From NCBI GenBank assembly GCA_021733645.1, contig JAHREJ010000018.1:1-64000 (forward strand): 64,000 nt of DNA. Direction: 5' to 3'. The translations under genes were made by a program, and so were the position numbers. Of the stretch, positions 16,872 to 23,958 are shown piece after piece. How positions within the stretch are numbered: the stretch's first letter is position 1; each line of letters starts with the position of its first letter. The notes beneath the pieces were generated by a model, which saw nothing but the letters and a program-made list of their open reading frames with translations, was not told where the DNA came from and ran no database searches. This DNA comes from Bacillus subtilis subsp. subtilis (lineage in GTDB: Bacteria; Pseudomonadota; Gammaproteobacteria; Xanthomonadales; Xanthomonadaceae).

Positions 16872-17735
16872 TCAGCTCCGGGCAAACAGTCCCGCGTAGG
16901 CCGCGCCGACATGCGGTGCCAGCACGCTGGCCGGGACGTCCACGGTCTGCGTGCCATCCGAGTACGGCCCAACCTGGTAGGGCGGGAAGACAAAGCGTAC
17001 CGCGCTGATCTTGCCATCGGTACCGGTCAGCGGCTGGAACTGGCTGAAATTGTCCGCGCTGGGCTCGGTGCCATCGGCGATCATCCGGCTGGCGCTGCGC
17101 AGCGACTCCTGCAGCTGGCCCGGGTCCATGTCCTCGCTGCTCAGACGAGTGGCCACGCGCTCGCGCAGCTGGTCGCCGATGTAATCGCTGATGGCTTTCC
17201 AGCCCTTTGCGTCGGCCACCAGCTTGTCGGCGGTCAACAGTTGCTGGGGCTCGGTGAGCCACACGAACCGGGCCACCAGTGGCTCGCCGTGCGCGCCGCC
17301 GGTGTAGCGGCTGCCATCGGCACTGACCACCACCAGCTGCGGGGTTTCCAATACTTTCTCGAAACTCAGCGACAACTCGTACGGCATGCTCGGCTTGTCG
17401 TTGCCCAGCCCGTCAACGGCCTGCTGCAGCTCACCGCGCGCGGCGGCGGCATAGTCCGACAGGGCCTTGGCCAGCCCCGGATAGCGCGCGATGTCGGTCG
17501 GGTAACTGATGCCGATCACGGCCTGTGGGGTGTTCTCGATCACATCGCGCAGCTCCACCGGCGCAGCCGCGGTCGCGGGCGTTTCGATGTTGGCCGGCTG
17601 CGCAGCGGTGCTGCCGTCGGCCGGTGCTGCAGCGGTGTCGGCGACGTCGCGCTTGCACCCTGCCAGCAGCACCAGGCCCACGGCCAGGGTCAACGCGCTG
17701 GCGCGCAGCGCGCGACGGTTTACTACGATGTTCAT
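16872..17735 (-). CDS. DUF3298/RsiV-like lipoprotein
   Basis: This 287-residue predicted lipoprotein has a signal with lipobox LLAGC near residue 27, a low-complexity Ala/Thr/Pro linker, then a domain resembling DUF3298 (as in RsiV). Its features include SADGSRYTGGAHGEP and a C-terminal FPPYQVGPYSDGTQTVDVP, both typical. RsiV is an anti-sigma factor that binds lysozyme; most DUF3298 lipoproteins outside that context are uncharacterised, and no sigma gene adjoins this one. The ATG at 17735 has GGGG placed 7 bases upstream. It probably shares a transcript with the downstream cfa gene. Confidence 0.78.
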   Translation of the reverse strand: MNIVVNRRALRASALTLAVGLVLLAGCKRDVADTAAAPADGSTAAQPANIETPATAAAPVELRDVIENTPQAVIGISYPTDIARYPGLAKALSDYAAAARGELQQAVDGLGNDKPSMPYELSLSFEKVLETPQLVVVSADGSRYTGGAHGEPLVARFVWLTEPQQLLTADKLVADAKGWKAISDYIGDQLRERVATRLSSEDMDPGQLQESLRSASRMIADGTEPSADNFSQFQPLTGTDGKISAVRFVFPPYQVGPYSDGTQTVDVPASVLAPHVGAAYAGLFARS

Positions 17736-17798
17736 TGCAATCCCCTTGTTGAAACCCAGCATGATGATCTTTCGTCCCTGAAGCGAAACCTGCCGCAT

Positions 17799-18113
17799 TC
17801 AGCCCGCCAGCAGGTCATCGTATTCCTCGTGTCGTTGCATGAAGGCTTCGGCGTAGGCGCACGCCGGCACCACTTTGTACTTGTGCTCGCGCGCGTAGCG
17901 AAGCGCCACCTTGGTCAATTCACCGGCGATGCCGCGGCCCTCGATGGGTTCGGGGACTTCGGTGTGGGTGATGACCATGCGCTTCTGTCGTTTCAGCGAC
18001 TTGATCTGGTAGTCCAGCAGGGCCAGGTGCCCCTGGATCCGGGCCTGGAACCGATGGTTGGCCAGATCGTGCTCCACCTCGTACGCCAATCCGGGCGGGG
18101 TGACAGAAGCCAT
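17799..18113 (-). CDS. Small GNAT-type N-acetyltransferase (COG2388-like)
   Basis: This 104-residue protein resembles the short, single-motif GNAT proteins of COG2388 (YidJ-type). EGRGIAGELTKVALRYAREH is the acetyl-CoA-binding loop and helix, and VPACAYAEAFMQRHEEYDDLL is the usual C-terminal signature with a cysteine. The substrate is unknown. The start at 18113 is chosen over an in-frame ATG 26 codons upstream because it follows a GGAG and matches the family's length. It is 63 bases upstream of the DUF3298 lipoprotein gene on the same strand. Confidence 0.82.
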   Translation of the reverse strand: MASVTPPGLAYEVEHDLANHRFQARIQGHLALLDYQIKSLKRQKRMVITHTEVPEPIEGRGIAGELTKVALRYAREHKYKVVPACAYAEAFMQRHEEYDDLLAG

Positions 18114-18364
18114 GAGCGGTGTCTCCTGCGGCGACTGACGCGATAGTGCGCAGCGTAGCGCCATGATCGTGTGAAGTCTGAACAGGGGCAAGCAGCGACG
18201 CTGCGCGTCACATCCGGCCGTGCCCTGCCCCGGGAGGGCCGGGTGGCACGAACGCCACGCCGCGCGCCGGTCATCGCCGCATCGGCACGGAAACGGCGGA
18301 TGGGCAACGCCGCTAAAGTCTCACCCCTTCAAGCCGATACCGGTAACGGACAGGGCGCAAAACC

Positions 18365-18379
18365 TGGCACGGTTTTTGC
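18365..18379 (+). promoter_or_regulatory. Sigma-54 (RpoN) promoter
   Basis: TGGCAC (18365-18370), 5 bases, TTGC (18376-18379). GG and GC are separated by exactly 10 bases, as required for the -24/-12 promoter. It lies about 40 bases before the 58-residue gene and points toward it. The 18114-18364 stretch upstream has no gene and could hold an activator site, though none is recognised. Confidence 0.78.
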
Positions 18380-18419
18380 GACACCTGCCTGCCCGATCGT
18401 GCCATGCAAGGAGGTCCTG

Positions 18420-18596
18420 ATGGACAACGCACCCACATCCCCGATCCCATCCGATGCCGACAGCTCGCTGCTGGAAGGCCTGTTCCAACTGGCCGTCAAC
18501 GGCCAGACCCAAGGCTGGGAATTCGACCAGATCGACAATGAGGTCTATGCCCGCCTGCTCAGCGCCTACGGCGCGGACGGGAAAAAGGCGGCGTAA
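18420..18596 (+). CDS. 58-residue hypothetical protein behind a sigma-54 promoter
   Basis: This small acidic soluble protein is 58 residues long, with no membrane segment or recognised domain. Visible features are a Ser/Pro/Asp-rich N-terminus, a central helix-like stretch (SLLEGLFQLAVNG) and a Lys-rich end (DGKKAA). A near-perfect ribosome-binding site (AAGGAGG) lies 6 bases before the ATG, so strong translation is expected. The sigma-54 promoter at 18365 makes it probable that an enhancer-binding protein controls it, for instance for motility, nitrogen or surface functions. No homologue is recognised. The strong RBS and promoter argue that it is a real gene. Confidence 0.8.
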   Translation: MDNAPTSPIPSDADSSLLEGLFQLAVNGQTQGWEFDQIDNEVYARLLSAYGADGKKAA

Positions 18597-18608
18597 GCGG
18601 TTGCACAG

Positions 18609-18684
18609 GGTCACGACCCACGGTCGTGACCTGCCGCGCGCCGCAGGGTGCCCTGGTGGCGCGTTACCACCTGCGGTGGTGACC
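18609..18684. repeat. Doublet of REP-like palindromes
   Basis: Unit 1: GGTCACGACC (18609-18618), CAC, GGTCGTGACC (18622-18631), a perfect 10-bp stem. Unit 2: GTTACCACC (18663-18671), TGC, GGTGGTGAC (18675-18683). Each is followed by CTGCC. The motif differs from SMAG (no GTAG). It lies between convergent genes, so it may also act as a terminator. Confidence 0.7.
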
Positions 18685-18751
18685 TGCCGTCGGCTGCCGG
18701 TGATCCCGGTCCCGGCAGGCACCAAGCGCTGCTCCGTACCGCGGTCCCGCC

Positions 18752-19375
18752 TTACCCCAGCGGGCGGAAGCTGGGGTTGCTCAACTCGCGCAGGAAGTGC
18801 TCGAAGATCGCCGGGCGCATCGCCAACATGAAGATCACCCCGAACGCGGCACCGGCCAGGTGCGCGCTGTGGTTGATGCGATCCCCGCCGCGCCTGTCCA
18901 TCCAGATGCTGTAGCCCACGTAGAACACCGCGTAGATGATCGCCGGGGCCGGGATGAAGAACACGAAGATCACGCTCCACGGGCTGATCAGGATGAAGGC
19001 GAACAGCACCGCCGACACCGCCCCGGACGCACCGAGGCTGAGGTAGTTCGGGTTCTTCTGGTTCTTCAGGTAGCTGGGCAGGATCGACACCACCAGCGCG
19101 CCCAGATAGAACGCAGGATAGGTCAGGTAGCTGCCGGTCAGCTCCAGCATGACCCGCTCGATCTGGCCGCCGAAGAAGAACAGCGTGATCATGTTGAACG
19201 CCAGGTGCGCCAGGTCGGCATGGATGAACCCGTAGGTCACCAGCCGGTCGTACTGGCGATGGCGGTCCACCGCCGGCGGCCACAGGATCAGGCGGTCGCC
19301 GAGTTTGCGGTTCTTGAACGCCATCCACGACACGATGACGGTGATGGCGATCAGCAGCAGGTTGACGGGGCTCAT
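18752..19375 (-). CDS. Rhomboid-family intramembrane serine protease
   Basis: This 207-residue polytopic membrane protein has the rhomboid core. The nucleophile Ser117 is in GASGAV, the catalytic His172 in NHSAHLAG, and HADLAHLAFNM matches the conserved loop with the oxyanion-stabilising His-Asn region. Rhomboids cleave transmembrane helices of substrate proteins within the inner membrane; the substrate is unknown. The start at 19375 gives a normal first helix. It is 8 bases downstream of the POT transporter gene on the same strand, so the two may be one transcript. Confidence 0.9.
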   Translation of the reverse strand: MSPVNLLLIAITVIVSWMAFKNRKLGDRLILWPPAVDRHRQYDRLVTYGFIHADLAHLAFNMITLFFFGGQIERVMLELTGSYLTYPAFYLGALVVSILPSYLKNQKNPNYLSLGASGAVSAVLFAFILISPWSVIFVFFIPAPAIIYAVFYVGYSIWMDRRGGDRINHSAHLAGAAFGVIFMLAMRPAIFEHFLRELSNPSFRPLG

Positions 19376-19383
19376 GTCAGGGC

Positions 19384-20946
19384 TCAGGCCGTACGGTAGT
19401 TGTCGACCATACGATAGCGCTTGGCATACCAACCAAAGGCCAACGCCGCCACGAATGCGAAACCGGCAAAGAAGAACATCAGGAACGCCGCCTCGCTCAA
19501 CCCGGTACTGGCGATCTGGTGGGTAACCGTGTCATTGCGCACGGCCGCATTGGACAGCAGCACCCACAGGTTGCCGATGGTGGTGGTGAGGTTCCAGAAG
19601 CTCATCACCACGCCCTTCATCGCCTGCGGCGCCTGGCTGTAGGCAAACTCCAGGCCGGTGGCCGAGACCAGCACTTCGCCGAAGGTCAGCAATGCATACG
19701 GCAGCATCTGCCAGAAGATGGACATGACGTTGCCGCCGTCCATCATCACCTGGATGCCACCGACCACGATCCAGGCCAGGCCGCTGAAGGCGATACCGGC
19801 GGTCATGCGGCGCAGCGCGGTGGGCTCGAAGCCGAAGCGGCGCAGCGCCGGGTACAGCACCAGGTTGTTGAACGGAATCAGGATCATCACCAGCAACGGG
19901 TTCAGGGCCTGCATCTGCGAGGCGGTGAACCACGAGGGCATGGCCATCTGCTGGCCCTGCAGCACCCAGGTGGAGGCCTTCTGGTCGAACAGCGAGAAGA
20001 ACGGCGTGGTCAGGGCGAAGATCACCAGCACGCGCAGCACCGAACGCACGCCTTCGACCGCCTCGGCCGGGTGCACTGCACGGGCGCGGTCCAGTTGGAT
20101 CCAGGTGCCGCCGCCGATACCGGCCAGCAGCAGGACCAAGGCAATGCACAGGCAGATCACGATGCCCAGGCTGCCCACCAACCCCATCGAGGCCACGGCC
20201 AGCACCGCCCCCAGGATGGCCAGCGTGCGGCCCGGACGGCCCTTGCCCGGCACCTGTGCCGACAGCGCGGTACGCACCACGTTGCCGAACGAATGCGGGT
20301 CCTTGGGCGGCAGCGGCACCAGCATGTAGCGCTTGCGGCCCAGCCAGAACACGAAGGTGGCCACGAACATCAGGATGCCGGGGATGCCGAACGCCCACGA
20401 CGGGCCCAGGTTTTTGAGCGCCAGCGGGATCAGCAGCGAGGCGAACAGCGAGCCGAAGTTGATGATCCAGTAGAAGGCGTCGAACACCACCTTGGCCAGA
20501 TGCTTGTTGCTCTGGTCGAACTGGTCACCCATGAACGAGGCCACCAGCGGCTTGATGCCACCGGCGCCCAGCGCGATCAGGCCCAGGCCGACGAAGAAGC
20601 CCTGGCGGCTGTCCTCGAACACCGCCAGACAGGCGTGGCCGGCGCAGTAGATCAGGCTGAACCACAGGATGGTGTGGTACTTGCCGAAGAATTTGTCGGC
20701 CAACCAGCCGCCGAGCAGCGGGAAGAAGTACACGCCGATCATGAAGCTGTGCATGATGTCCTTGGCCTCACCTGCACGGCCTTCGGCGGTGATCTCCTGC
20801 AGCAGCAGCGAGGTGATCAGGAACTGCACCAGGATGTTGCGCATCCCGTAGAAACTGAACCGTTCGCAGGCCTCGTTGCCAATGATGTACGGAATCTGGC
20901 GCGGCATCTTTCCCTTGCCTGCGCTGGCGGCTGCGATCGTGCTCAT
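19384..20946 (-). CDS. POT/PTR-family proton-dependent oligopeptide transporter
   Basis: This 520-residue inner-membrane symporter takes up di- and tripeptides with protons. The family signature NEACERFSFYGMRNIL (residues 24-39) is an ExxERF-type proton-coupling motif. GADKF-like and GGIKPLVASFMGDQFD motifs follow, and about 12-14 hydrophobic segments are countable. It is divergent from the degenerate EEP gene at 21114. With dcp in the same region the strain looks equipped for peptide use, but the two are not linked in an operon. Confidence 0.9.
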   Translation of the reverse strand: MSTIAAASAGKGKMPRQIPYIIGNEACERFSFYGMRNILVQFLITSLLLQEITAEGRAGEAKDIMHSFMIGVYFFPLLGGWLADKFFGKYHTILWFSLIYCAGHACLAVFEDSRQGFFVGLGLIALGAGGIKPLVASFMGDQFDQSNKHLAKVVFDAFYWIINFGSLFASLLIPLALKNLGPSWAFGIPGILMFVATFVFWLGRKRYMLVPLPPKDPHSFGNVVRTALSAQVPGKGRPGRTLAILGAVLAVASMGLVGSLGIVICLCIALVLLLAGIGGGTWIQLDRARAVHPAEAVEGVRSVLRVLVIFALTTPFFSLFDQKASTWVLQGQQMAMPSWFTASQMQALNPLLVMILIPFNNLVLYPALRRFGFEPTALRRMTAGIAFSGLAWIVVGGIQVMMDGGNVMSIFWQMLPYALLTFGEVLVSATGLEFAYSQAPQAMKGVVMSFWNLTTTIGNLWVLLSNAAVRNDTVTHQIASTGLSEAAFLMFFFAGFAFVAALAFGWYAKRYRMVDNYRTA

Positions 20947-21113
20947 CCTATGGGGCTGTCCTGCGAATACGAAAGGGCGCGAGCTTACCGGAAGCCCTAC
21001 CCCTGCGCACGCTGCGCCCCTACATGACAGCGCGTGGGGAACATGGCAGGCGATGGCGACAAATCGCAGCGGAAGTCACGAAGCCTCGACGGACAAAGCG
21101 TAAACTTATCGTT

Positions 21114-21971
21114 ATGCGCATGATCTCCACTGCTGTCACGGGACGCTGGCCAGGTTGGCTGCTGGTGCTGATGCTGGCCGCCCCGGCCGCCCAGGCGCAT
21201 GCCCGCCAGGTCGAGGACAGCCCGCGCCTGCTCAAGGTGGCCACGCTGGAGCTGCCCACGCTGGACGAGGGGCAGTGGGAGCAACGCCGCGACCAGGTGC
21301 TGCAGATGCTCGAAGCATTGCAGCCGGACGTGATCGCCGTGCAGCGGGTGCTGCAGGCACAAGGCCGCAACCCGGCCTGCTGGCTGGCCACCCGGCTGCG
21401 TTACAGCTGCGATTTCGTCACCGCCGACCCGCCCAGCCAGGCCCTGCGCCACGGCAGCGCGATGCTGACGCGGCTGCCGATCAGCGAAGACGGAGTCACC
21501 CTGCTGCATCCGCCCGGGCAGTTCAGTGCCGCCGGCATGCTCCGGGTGAAGCTGCAGGAAGAGCTGGTCAACATCTATGTGGCGCGGTTGCGCCCGGACC
21601 CGGACGAAGCGGACGTGCGCCGCCACCAGACCAGCGACCTGATGACCTGGATCGGGGCCACGGCCGAAGGGCTGCCCTCGTTGATCGCCGGCGACTTTTC
21701 GGCCGACACCGCCGAGCTGGTGCGCAGTTCACCCGGCTTCCAGCCGGCGCGGCGCAATCCTGGCGAGCGGGTCGATCCGCCGTCGGTAGCCGGCAGCACG
21801 CGCGGCCACGGGCTGGACGTGCTGTTCCAGGTCAAGCATTTCGAGGGCATCGGCCAGCAGGCGCTGAAGCTGCCGGCCGGTGATGCAGCGGCACCGGACA
21901 AGGGCGCGTTGCGGCTGGGCGTCATGGCCACGTTGCGGCTGCAATCGCCGGTACCTGCCCGCGCACCTTGA
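21114..21971 (+). CDS. Secreted EEP-fold protein lacking catalytic residues (pseudoenzyme)
   Basis: This 285-residue secreted protein has a signal peptide (about 1-32) and aligns along its length with the exo/endonuclease/phosphatase domain encoded at 35043-35957. Catalytic residues of that family are largely lost: the Asn of TFN is Glu in TLE, the Glu of LQEV is Arg in VQRV, the THLN histidine is absent (ARLR), GDFN is GDFS, and the terminal SDH is absent. Two Asp (GDFS and GLDVLF) remain. The reading frame is intact, so selection has kept the protein. A binding or regulatory role is inferred. The start at 21114 precedes the signal peptide. Confidence 0.82.
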   Translation: MRMISTAVTGRWPGWLLVLMLAAPAAQAHARQVEDSPRLLKVATLELPTLDEGQWEQRRDQVLQMLEALQPDVIAVQRVLQAQGRNPACWLATRLRYSCDFVTADPPSQALRHGSAMLTRLPISEDGVTLLHPPGQFSAAGMLRVKLQEELVNIYVARLRPDPDEADVRRHQTSDLMTWIGATAEGLPSLIAGDFSADTAELVRSSPGFQPARRNPGERVDPPSVAGSTRGHGLDVLFQVKHFEGIGQQALKLPAGDAAAPDKGALRLGVMATLRLQSPVPARAP

Positions 21972-22090
21972 GGCGCGCGGGCGGGCATGTCGCCGGGCAT
22001 GGCTTGGCTTGAACGCCGTGGAGCATGCTTCGGCTGCAAGGCTGCGGCTGCAGGGCTGCCAGGCATGGCCTGGCACTTCCTGGAACGGAA

Positions 22091-22120
22091 ACGGCCAGGC
22101 ATCGCTGCCTGGCCGTTCTG
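22091..22120. terminator. Terminator between the EEP-like gene and sodA
   Basis: ACGGCCAGGCA, loop TCGC, TGCCTGGCCGT: an 11-bp perfect stem, then TCTGTC. It stands between convergent genes. Just before it (22057-22075) is a decayed GTAG-type palindrome. Confidence 0.75.
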
Positions 22121-22141
22121 TCATGCCCCGGGCGGGATCGC

Positions 22142-22753
22142 TCAGGCGATCGCGGCCTGGTAACGACGCTCGACTTCGTTCCAGTCGACCACGTTGAAGA
22201 ACGCGCCGATGTATTCCGGGCGACGGTTCTGGTACTTCAGGTAGTAGGCGTGTTCCCACACGTCCAGCGCCAGGATCGGGGTGTTGCCGTCCATCAGCGG
22301 GCTGTCTTGGTTGGCACTGCTTTCCACCACGATCTTCTTGTCCGGGGTGACACTCAGCCACGCCCAGCCGCTGCCGAAGCGGGTCAGCGCTGCCTTGGTG
22401 AAGGCTTCCTTGAACTTTTCCAGGCCGCCCAGCTGCGATTCGATCGCCTGGCCGACATCACCGACCGGCGCACCGCCGCCATTGGGCGACATCACGGTCC
22501 AGAACAGGCTGTGGTTGGCGTGGCCTCCGCCGTTGTTGCGCACCGGGCCCTGCAGGTTTTCCGGCAGCGACTTGGTCTTCTTGACCAGCTCTTCAATCGG
22601 CAGGTCGGCGTATTCGGTGCCTTCCAGCGCGGCGTTGACGTTGTTGATGTAGGTCTGGTGGTGCTTGGTGTGATGGATTTCCATCGTGGCCGCATCGATA
22701 TGCGGCTCAAGTGCGTCGTAGGCGTAGGACAGCTTGGGGAGGGTGTAGGCCAT
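22142..22753 (-). CDS. sodA: Superoxide dismutase, manganese type
   Basis: This 203-residue Fe/Mn-family superoxide dismutase has metal ligands His27, His81 ([10 protein letters not shown]), Asp164 and His168 ([10 protein letters not shown]). The residues that separate the subtypes favour manganese: Gly-Gly-His before the second ligand, and Gln149 in ANQDSPLM, the C-terminal-domain glutamine of MnSODs. It detoxifies cytoplasmic superoxide. The start at 22753 follows a strong CAGGAGAA at 5 bases; an upstream start would add seven non-family residues. It is monocistronic with its own terminator. Confidence 0.93.
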   Translation of the reverse strand: MAYTLPKLSYAYDALEPHIDAATMEIHHTKHHQTYINNVNAALEGTEYADLPIEELVKKTKSLPENLQGPVRNNGGGHANHSLFWTVMSPNGGGAPVGDVGQAIESQLGGLEKFKEAFTKAALTRFGSGWAWLSVTPDKKIVVESSANQDSPLMDGNTPILALDVWEHAYYLKYQNRRPEYIGAFFNVVDWNEVERRYQAAIA

Positions 22754-22983
22754 GTGGTTCTCCTGGTAGCTCACTCACCCGGCAAAGACCGGGCGTTGCG
22801 CTGACGATGATGGGGATGGCCGCCAAGCTTACCAAGGCCTGTGTAAAGGAAACCGCGTCGCGCACATGATGTTATGCATTGGTGACGGCGCGCCGCACGG
22901 GTTGCAGAAGTTCGGCTGCGCCTCATCGCCGCACGCGTGCTTGGCGGTACAGTAGGCGCCATCGTCACTGCCCTTCCCCGCCC

Positions 22984-23439
22984 ATGCGCAAGCCCTTGCT
23001 GTTGCTGGTCGCCATCGTGCTGCTGATCGGCGGCCTGGCCGCGATCAAACTGGCACAACGCCCGCCGGCCCCCCAGTTCGCCCCTTCGCTGACCGAGCCC
23101 GGCGCGGCCACCGCCGGTGCCACGGCACGCCGGACGGCGCAGGATCCGCTGCCGCCGTTCCTGCCGGCGGAGGCGCGCCGGACCATCGCACTCATCCAGC
23201 GGGGCGGTCCGTTCCCGCACCGTCAGGACGGCAGTGTGTTCGGCAATCGCGAGCAGCGCCTGCCACCGCGCCCGCGCGGTTATTACCACGAGTACACCGT
23301 GGATACCCCCGGTGCCGGTAACCGCGGTGCACGCCGCATCGTCACCGGTGGCAACCCGCCTACGGGCTGGTTCTACACAGACGACCACTACGAAACTTTC
23401 CGCAGCTTTGACGTACCACCGGCCGGGAGCTGGCAATGA
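22984..23439 (+). CDS. Barnase-like (N1/T1 family) secreted ribonuclease
   Basis: This 151-residue protein has an N-terminal signal or anchor (about 1-22), a linker, and a C-terminal ribonuclease domain of the microbial N1/T1 (barnase) family. Candidate catalytic residues match the barnase trio: Glu103 (YYHEYTVDTPG), Arg117/118 (GARRIVTGG) and His135 (YTDDHYETF). It should cleave RNA after guanosine and be toxic if retained. The barstar-like inhibitor is encoded immediately downstream with a 4-base ATGA overlap. The start at 22984 is set by the signal peptide. Confidence 0.9.
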   Translation: MRKPLLLLVAIVLLIGGLAAIKLAQRPPAPQFAPSLTEPGAATAGATARRTAQDPLPPFLPAEARRTIALIQRGGPFPHRQDGSVFGNREQRLPPRPRGYYHEYTVDTPGAGNRGARRIVTGGNPPTGWFYTDDHYETFRSFDVPPAGSWQ

Positions 23440-23873
23440 ACCACGATGCATTCGAATTGGGCCTGCACGACATCAACAACGCCGGCGTGTATGCAATCGG
23501 CAATGGCGACGTTGGCCCGCTGTCGGCGGCCATGCGCGATGCCGGGCTGCGCGTGGTGTCGATCGACCTGGACGGCTGCCAGGACAAGCGCATGCTGCTG
23601 ATGCGGCTGGCCGCACGGTTGGATTTCCCCGCCGGCTTCGGCGGCAACTGGGATGCGCTGACCGACAGCCTGCGCGACCTGGCCTGGTTGCCGGCCAACG
23701 GCTATGCGCTGTTCTTCACCGATGCCGATGCCTTGCGCGCCCACGCCAGCGCCGATTTCGACACCCTGCTGGATGTGCTTGACGAGGCCAGCCGCAGCTG
23801 GAGCGAACACAACGTACCGTTCTGGGCGTTCGTGGCCCTGCAGGACGCGGCGGTGGAAGCCGCCCATCCGTAG
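23436..23873 (+). CDS. Barstar-family ribonuclease inhibitor
   Basis: This 145-residue cytoplasmic immunity protein of the barstar family would block the ribonuclease encoded upstream. LDGCQDKRMLLMRLAARLDFP and FGGNWDALTDSLRDLAWLP match the helix and loop of barstar that plug the ribonuclease active site, with the acidic Asp residues conserved. It is longer than Bacillus barstar (about 90 residues), with a 30-residue N-terminal extension and a longer C-terminus. Its ATG overlaps the ribonuclease stop. Its TAG stop coincides with a GTAG motif opening a palindromic region. Confidence 0.92.
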   Translation: MNHDAFELGLHDINNAGVYAIGNGDVGPLSAAMRDAGLRVVSIDLDGCQDKRMLLMRLAARLDFPAGFGGNWDALTDSLRDLAWLPANGYALFFTDADALRAHASADFDTLLDVLDEASRSWSEHNVPFWAFVALQDAAVEAAHP

Positions 23874-23957
23874 TGCCACCCGGCGGGCGGTTGCGAGGCA
23901 ATGACCGGCCGCAGGAACCGCCACGCATCGCGTGGCGCTGCCGGTCAGGGGCGTTGC
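23870..23957. repeat. Nested palindromic structure at a convergent gene end
   Basis: It starts with GTAGTGCC overlapping the barstar stop. An outer inverted repeat (GAGGCAATGACCGGC near 23895; GCCGGTC and TTGCCTC near 23940-23960) encloses CGCCACGC, ATC, GCGTGGCG. This probably stems from SMAG-type repeats and may end both convergent transcripts. Confidence 0.55.
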
Positions 23958-23958
23958 C

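Noticed and set aside
22057..22075. A further SMAG repeat between the EEP-like gene and sodA
   Set aside because: The palindrome is good, but CACTT replaces the CACTAC (GTAG) end, so it is at most a decayed copy.
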